A stretch of DNA of 9,468 nucleotides from Paracoccaceae bacterium (GTDB lineage: Bacteria > Pseudomonadota > Alphaproteobacteria > Rhodobacterales > Rhodobacteraceae): positions 1 to 9,468 of the forward strand of contig SLKW01000481.1 in NCBI GenBank assembly GCA_007134405.1, read 5' to 3'. The notes beneath the pieces were generated by a model, which did not search any database, was not told where the DNA came from, and was given only the letters and a program-made list of their open reading frames with translations. Below, piece by piece: positions 5,766-9,468 of the stretch; the stretch's first letter is position 1, and each line of letters begins with the position of its first letter. The position numbers and the translations under genes were made by a program.

Positions 5766-7817
5766 CTATCGCTGGATCACACGCAGAATCTCGCGTACGG
5801 TCGGCCCTACCCAACGATGCGCGAGCGCGACTGGCTTTCCGTCGCTGAGCGCTGCCCGCAGCATGGCTAACTTGGCTTGCGCCGGTGCAAGGTTCGGACC
5901 ACGGCGCAGCTGAAGGCCAAAGGTTTCGCCCGGCCGGTCGGATAGTTGGACCACTACTTCCGCGTCTATGAAATCGGTTGGCGGCCCAAACCCGGTGCGC
6001 AAGACATTTGCGCGCAACAACGCTATCCGCGAGGGTTGAGTAACAGGCGTCGTCGCAAACTCAATGTCGTCGATCAAGACCCGCCCTGCGCGGCCGGGCG
6101 GCAGGCCGGACGAAAGCCGAAGCTCCCGTAGCCCGTCGAGGTCGAGCGCTGGGTTGACCGCAAGAAAGGCGTCGAACGGCAGTCGGATAGTCTGGAACAC
6201 GATCAGCACATTCAAAGCCGGATAGGGATAGCCCACCGGCGCCACCGCCCCAAGGTGCATACGCGCGCGCTCGCGCCCGTCGGAAAGCTCGACTTCGAGG
6301 TCGATATCGGCCCCGATCTCGTTCCACGTCTCGTCCGGTTCGCGGTCGCGTTCCTCATAATGCTGCGCGATCTGTAGCGCCAGTGATCCTTCCGGACTGA
6401 CCGAGATCCCACCGAGACTGGCAACGTAGGTTACGTCCCGTCCGCGCCACGCCAAATCGAGGCCGCGTGTACCCTGTGCGCTGTGCGCTAACGTGACATG
6501 TTCAACGAGCTCCCAGCGCTCAAGCTCCGAGCCAAGCGCGGCTACGTTCTCGCCGCGGCGGTTGGTCGCTTTGTCAGGCGCCTCCTCCGGCAGCAGGAGT
6601 TGCTCGTTGGCATTGCCATGGTCGTCGATCACCTCGACATCGGCACCTTGGTGCTGCCGGCGAAATTCGAACTTGGCCACGGAAGGTGGAACCGTCGGAC
6701 CGGCGAGATAGCCCCGGTAGCGCTCATCGCCTAACAGCACGTCGGCGAGAAATGCCGTAATGAATGCGCGCGCTATTTGGCGCTGATCTTCTGCGTCGAG
6801 GATATCGTTCCTCGGGCTGTCGGTCGAGCTGCGCCCCTCCCACCAAACCGAATTGTAGGCGTCGTGCCCGGCGCGGTAGACCCAGACCAGGCTCCGCGAT
6901 CGCCAGGCCCGCTCGTAGAGCCTGAAGCCGCCGAAGCGCGGCTTTTCGCCCGTCGCCCATCCGAGCAGGTAGTCCTCGCTGCCATGGATTTGCAGGTAGG
7001 CGGTTGACCGTGCGCCGATCTCTGGCCGGTAATTTGTCGGCGCGAGATTGACCACGCCACGGATACCCCGGCTTCTGCCGCGCCGCAGGTTTAACTCCTG
7101 CGCCAGCACAACGCCCTCGCCGCCCATAGAATGCCCGATCAGCGCGATACGGTCTCCATCCAGCGATCGCATCACCGTCCGATCCCGCAGGAGCCGCGTA
7201 ATCATCCTCAGTACTACCTCGCCCCGGCTCCATTGCTGCTTGTTGGCTCCGGTTTCACGGTTCACCACGTCAAGCGCGATCGAACAGACGGCGATACCCC
7301 AAGAGGCAAGTTGCTCGGCGAGCCAAGCGTAACCGAGGTAGCTTTCCTTGTCCTCCTCGTCGTCCCACCAGTGGCCGTGCGCGATGATAACTAGTGGACG
7401 CCGCCCCGGTAGAGGCTGCGCGCCATCGGCCGAGGGGAGATAGAGCCTGCCCCGTAGGGGCGCGTTGAACTCTCCATCAATGCCGTCGGGCGTCTCGTTG
7501 CGAGGCACTCGAAAGGATCCGTAATCGACGTCGCGCCGGGCGCACTTCGCCACCTCGCCGCTTCGCCCGGGATCGGCGAGCGGTTCAACCTCGTCGCTGC
7601 GTGCCTCATCGCCGCCTATGTTTGCAACCGCCTGAATCGGCCGACGGATCGCACGAACCGGGATCGCCAGAACGGGATCACTCGCCCCCATCTCGCCGAT
7701 CTTCCGCCCGCGCTCCATGATTGCAACATTGGCCCCCGGTGTAAGAGCGCTCACCCAGATTTGGTTGTCGCCGATTCCGACGGGGCCGAGGATGCGCGGC
7801 TTAACCAGGTGCGGCAT
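5766..7817 (-). CDS. Multidomain alpha/beta hydrolase with flanking beta domains
   Basis: A 683-residue protein from ATG 7817 to TAG 5768-5766. Residues 1-80 form a beta-rich domain with the pattern IWVSALTPGANVAI and a later GG; they resemble Ig-like repeats. Residues about 105-365 are an alpha/beta hydrolase: oxyanion segment AHGHW (146-150), nucleophile elbow GHSMGG with Ser230, likely acid Asp282 in HGSED, and His318 in AGHDA. The elbow and order resemble the PET-hydrolase/cutinase-like and chlorophyllase-like esterases, so an ester substrate is likely but unidentified. Residues about 440-590 look like a jelly-roll module ending VLIDDIEF, a common ending of carbohydrate-binding sandwiches. 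Residues 596-683 form a domain repeated as the separate 96-residue protein next door. No signal peptide or membrane anchor is seen. Translation is coupled to the IPT-like gene (TAATG) with AGGAGG 7 nt upstream. Codon use differs from the phage genes. Confidence 0.88.
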   Translation of the reverse strand: MPHLVKPRILGPVGIGDNQIWVSALTPGANVAIMERGRKIGEMGASDPVLAIPVRAIRRPIQAVANIGGDEARSDEVEPLADPGRSGEVAKCARRDVDYGSFRVPRNETPDGIDGEFNAPLRGRLYLPSADGAQPLPGRRPLVIIAHGHWWDDEEDKESYLGYAWLAEQLASWGIAVCSIALDVVNRETGANKQQWSRGEVVLRMITRLLRDRTVMRSLDGDRIALIGHSMGGEGVVLAQELNLRRGRSRGIRGVVNLAPTNYRPEIGARSTAYLQIHGSEDYLLGWATGEKPRFGGFRLYERAWRSRSLVWVYRAGHDAYNSVWWEGRSSTDSPRNDILDAEDQRQIARAFITAFLADVLLGDERYRGYLAGPTVPPSVAKFEFRRQHQGADVEVIDDHGNANEQLLLPEEAPDKATNRRGENVAALGSELERWELVEHVTLAHSAQGTRGLDLAWRGRDVTYVASLGGISVSPEGSLALQIAQHYEERDREPDETWNEIGADIDLEVELSDGRERARMHLGAVAPVGYPYPALNVLIVFQTIRLPFDAFLAVNPALDLDGLRELRLSSGLPPGRAGRVLIDDIEFATTPVTQPSRIALLRANVLRTGFGPPTDFIDAEVVVQLSDRPGETFGLQLRRGPNLAPAQAKLAMLRAALSDGKPVALAHRWVGPTVREILRVIQR

Positions 7818-8125
7818 TATGTGTCCTCCTCGGCGCGGCCGACTAGCGTTCCAACCGGGGCGAGTTCGAGCACGACTGTCTCGCCGGCCTTCGCCGCGTC
7901 GAGCCGGACCAAGACGCGCTCAGGGCTCTCAACCTTCACCGACCTCGCCGGCCGGCCTTCGACGAAAACGTGTGGCGGCGCAGCGCCTGCAACGAAACCC
8001 TTTCCCGATATTACAAGCTCGACTGCACCCTCACCTTGGCGGCGGATGGTACAACGTTCAATCAGGGCTGCGGCGCGCGACTCCCCCGCCCGCGCCTTGC
8101 TCCAAGCATCTTTGGAGAATGGCAT
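7817..8125 (-). CDS. Small IPT/TIG-like beta-sandwich protein, first gene of the cargo operon
   Basis: A 102-residue protein starting MPFSKDAWSKARAGESR at ATG 8125, with GGGAG 6 nt upstream. A short basic helix (about 5-30) is followed by a beta-sandwich pattern: VELVISGKGF (35-44), PHVFVEGRPARSVKV (51-65), RVLVRLD (70-76), ETVVLELAPVG (82-92). The GKGF followed by VFVxGxPA is the signature arrangement of IPT/TIG domains (immunoglobulin-like, found in surface proteins and polysaccharide-acting enzymes). No signal peptide is seen. The stop TAA shares one base with the hydrolase ATG (TAATG), so the two are translationally coupled and probably work together, for example as a structural or binding partner of the hydrolase. 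The IPT assignment is pattern-based and moderate. Other Ig-like folds would also fit. Confidence 0.7.
   Translation of the reverse strand: MPFSKDAWSKARAGESRAAALIERCTIRRQGEGAVELVISGKGFVAGAAPPHVFVEGRPARSVKVESPERVLVRLDAAKAGETVVLELAPVGTLVGRAEEDT
7825..7830 (-). promoter_or_regulatory. Ribosome binding site of the hydrolase
   Basis: AGGAGG, 7 nt before ATG 7817 and inside the end of the IPT-like gene. It supports the 7817 start. Confidence 0.75.
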
Positions 8126-8202
8126 GGCATGCTCCCGCGTATTGCTGTGAGGTGCCTTAAGACGGCGCCCACTGCCGGGATACTTTCGGTGTCGTGAGTT
8201 AG

Positions 8203-8208
8203 ATTATA
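8203..8208 (-). promoter_or_regulatory. Candidate -10 element of the cargo operon promoter
   Basis: A perfect TATAAT on the minus strand lies in an AT-richer gap of otherwise GC-rich DNA, about 80 bp upstream of the IPT-like gene start. The hexamer 17 nt upstream (TCGCTT) is a poor -35 match, so an activator or a different sigma factor could be needed. The gap 8126-8297 holds nothing else recognisable. A private promoter would let the trio be expressed from a silent prophage. Confidence 0.4.
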
Positions 8209-8297
8209 GACAATCATTCGTTGAGAAGCGACCCCAACAAAGCCTGAACACTTGGATTCATTGCATCGCGCCCGCCATTCAGATTAAGTGCCGCCGC

Positions 8298-8930
8298 TCA
8301 CCGAATGCGTCCATCTGCCCAATTCGCTACGATCAGCCCCGGCACCGCGTGATGCGCCCGCCCGGCATCTCTTGCCAGATCCAACCGCTTCGGCAGCTGC
8401 ACCTGCGGCACCAGCAGGAAGATCGGTACGGTGGCAACGCCCCGGCCGGTCTTCGACCGTGACGCCACTGCGCGGCCCCTGGCGTTCAGCCGTCCCTCGG
8501 CCACCAGCAGGCTCGGGCCACTGCGGCGATAGACGAAGCGCAGTCGCAGACCCGACCGGCGCTCCCACTCGCCGGGGGTGATCCGACCTCCGCGAAACCC
8601 ACGTCCGGCGGCCGGCGTAGGGATCGCCAGCCAGAAGCCGTTCCGCGATCGGATCAGCGGCCCGGTATTGTGAGCACCGACGATGACCGGCGCCTTCGAC
8701 CAGACCAGCGCCGCGGCGTTAAGGCTGGGCCTCCCCTTCGGAAACTGCTCGGAGCGGATCGTCCGAGCGAGCCGCGCCCCCAGCCCCGCGCCGGTGATCT
8801 GCGCGCGCCACGCGGCCTTGAGGCTGGTGCCGGCCTCGCGCGTGGCGGCGGTGACGGCCTTTTCGCCCGCCCGGATCTCGGCCGCCATCATAGCGACGAG
8901 GTCGGGCATGACGTCGAGCTTGAGTTTCAT
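8298..8930 (-). CDS. DUF6441 family phage protein, likely head-tail/tail completion
   Basis: A 210-residue protein starting MKLKLDVMPDLVAMMAAEIR. The sequence is recognisable as the DUF6441 family of alphaproteobacterial prophages: a helical N-terminus with GEKAVTAATREAG and LKAAWRAQITGAGLG, then SLNAAALVWSKAPVIVGAH, GGRITPGEWERR, RLRFVYRRSGPSLLVAEG and the end PGLIVANWADGRIR. Its place between the head-tail joining protein and the tail terminator is that of HK97 gp10-like tail completion proteins, and a connector role is inferred from this. The ATG (8930-8928) overlaps the TGA of the upstream gene as ATGA, so it relies on translational coupling; no separate strong ribosome binding site is visible. 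It is intact, and its usual downstream neighbour, the tail terminator, is displaced by about 3 kb of cargo. Confidence 0.87.
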   Translation of the reverse strand: MKLKLDVMPDLVAMMAAEIRAGEKAVTAATREAGTSLKAAWRAQITGAGLGARLARTIRSEQFPKGRPSLNAAALVWSKAPVIVGAHNTGPLIRSRNGFWLAIPTPAAGRGFRGGRITPGEWERRSGLRLRFVYRRSGPSLLVAEGRLNARGRAVASRSKTGRGVATVPIFLLVPQVQLPKRLDLARDAGRAHHAVPGLIVANWADGRIR

Positions 8931-9238
8931 GCTGGACGCAGGCCTACGGTCCAGACGAGCCGCTCGCGGTCGCGAACGGGCTCGCCCTGGACGAGGAAGG
9001 CCTCGCCCTCGATCTCGATCCGGTCGCCCGGGCGCGGGGCCGGCACCTCCGCCACGCGGAGATCGACGCGCGTGGTCTCCGACCAGAGCCGCGCCTCGCC
9101 GAAGCCGGTGATCTCGTCCGCGCGGCGCGTGACCGCGCGGACGAGCTTCGGGACGCCGCCGTCCGCGATGTAGACCGCATCGCGGGCGATGTTGCCGTCG
9201 AGGAACAGCGCCTCGAGCGCCGCGGCGACGGCCTGCAT
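8927..9238 (-). CDS. Phage head-tail joining protein
   Basis: A 103-residue protein read from ATG 9238: MQAVAAALEALFLDGNIARD, then beta strands with KLVRAVTRRADEI, TTRVDLRVAEVPAPRPGDRIEIEGEAFLVQGEP and the end RLVWTVGLRPA. The helix followed by a small beta barrel with a PGDxIxIxGExFxVxGxP pattern is typical of lambda gpFII/HK97-type head-tail joining proteins, which plug the connector and bind the tail. A longer frame is open to 9319, but that part overlaps the capsid gene. The start at 9238 shares one base with the capsid stop (TGATG), the usual coupling in this cluster, so the short form is preferred. The stop overlaps the DUF6441 start (ATGA). Confidence 0.82.
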   Translation of the reverse strand: MQAVAAALEALFLDGNIARDAVYIADGGVPKLVRAVTRRADEITGFGEARLWSETTRVDLRVAEVPAPRPGDRIEIEGEAFLVQGEPVRDRERLVWTVGLRPA

Positions 9239-9468
9239 CACGTCCGCCGTGCCGAGCGCAGCACCTGTGGGCGGGTGCAGATCGGCAGCGGGTTCGACTC
9301 GATCTCGAGCCGTACCCACTCGTCGCGGTCGCGATCCGGGATCATGCGCGCATAGAGCGGCAGGCCGAGCGTGTTGACCGTCTCGAAGGTGTCGGCGGGG
9401 GCGTAGTAGATCTCGAAGAGCCCCTCGACGCCCTCGGGGTAGAAATACGCCTTGTCGGTGGGCACGCC
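9238..9468 (-). CDS. Major capsid protein, lambda E-like (C-terminal end only)
   Basis: The frame is open from the right edge to TGA 9240-9238, giving the last 76 residues of a larger protein. The segment AYFYPEGVEGLFEIYYAPAD, then ETVNTLGLPLYA, and NPLPICTRPQVL close to the end match the characteristic C-terminus of lambda gpE-type capsid proteins (phage major capsid protein E family): an APAD-x-x-ETVNT-x-GLP motif and a final NPL-x-ICTRP motif. A GTG at 9465 should not be taken as the start; the gene continues outside the window. It is followed without a gap by the head-tail joining gene. Confidence 0.88.
   Translation of the reverse strand, partial: GVPTDKAYFYPEGVEGLFEIYYAPADTFETVNTLGLPLYARMIPDRDRDEWVRLEIESNPLPICTRPQVLRSARRT

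Noticed and set aside
8214..8261. Fifteen-codon minus-strand frame MNPSVQALLGSLLNE after DUF6441
   Set aside because: Too short and without a clear ribosome binding site; it could be a remnant but nothing supports translation.
9239..9319. Longer start for the head-tail joining protein at 9319
   Set aside because: It would overlap the capsid C-terminus by 80 bp; the TGATG coupling at 9238 gives a normal-sized protein.
1..9468. CRISPR array, tRNA or rRNA genes, insertion-sequence ends, attachment sites
   Set aside because: No spaced direct repeats, cloverleaf-like segments, transposase-like frames or flanking direct repeats around the insertions were recognised by eye.

Overview
The window is a high-GC fragment of a tailed-phage head-to-tail gene cluster, most likely a prophage of an alphaproteobacterium. 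The protein series matches the type common in Rhodobacterales and related groups: lambda E-like capsid, head-tail joining protein, DUF6441 protein, tail terminator, tail tube, tail chaperone, tape measure. The host assignment is an inference from protein resemblance and base composition, not from a search.

The structural genes all lie on the minus strand, so the cluster is read from the right edge leftward. In transcription order they are: the C-terminal end of a major capsid protein (9238-9468, cut by the window), a head-tail joining protein (8927-9238), a DUF6441 protein (8298-8930), a tail terminator (4844-5263), a tail tube protein (3210-4157), a tail assembly chaperone (1843-2280) with a frameshifted extension down to 1604, and the N-terminal 541 codons of a tail tape measure protein (1-1623, running off the left edge). 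The head genes are tightly coupled by TGATG and ATGA overlaps. The chaperone carries a textbook -1 programmed ribosomal frameshift signal: slippery A AAA AAC, an 8-nt spacer, then a 10-bp GC-rich stem-loop. The resulting long form is the counterpart of lambda gpG/gpGT.

Three blocks of non-structural DNA with visibly different codon use interrupt this otherwise continuous operon at three junctions. (1) Between DUF6441 and the tail terminator is a same-strand cargo operon of three genes with its own candidate promoter and strong ribosome binding sites: a small IPT/TIG-like beta protein, a 683-residue multidomain alpha/beta hydrolase, and a 96-residue protein that is a stand-alone copy of the hydrolase's C-terminal domain. 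(2) Between the tail terminator and tail tube lies a plus-strand, membrane-anchored staphylococcal-nuclease-like gene, broken by a small deletion exactly at the catalytic YGR motif. (3) Between the tail tube and chaperone lies a plus-strand short-chain dehydrogenase (CsgA-like SDR), preceded by a perfect 22-bp palindrome.

The two plus-strand genes are antisense to the structural operon. The picture is of a prophage whose virion operon has collected several accessory ('moron') insertions. The hydrolase trio is the least familiar part and the best candidate for an undescribed system; its function is not determined by the sequence beyond an intact Ser-Asp-His hydrolase core.
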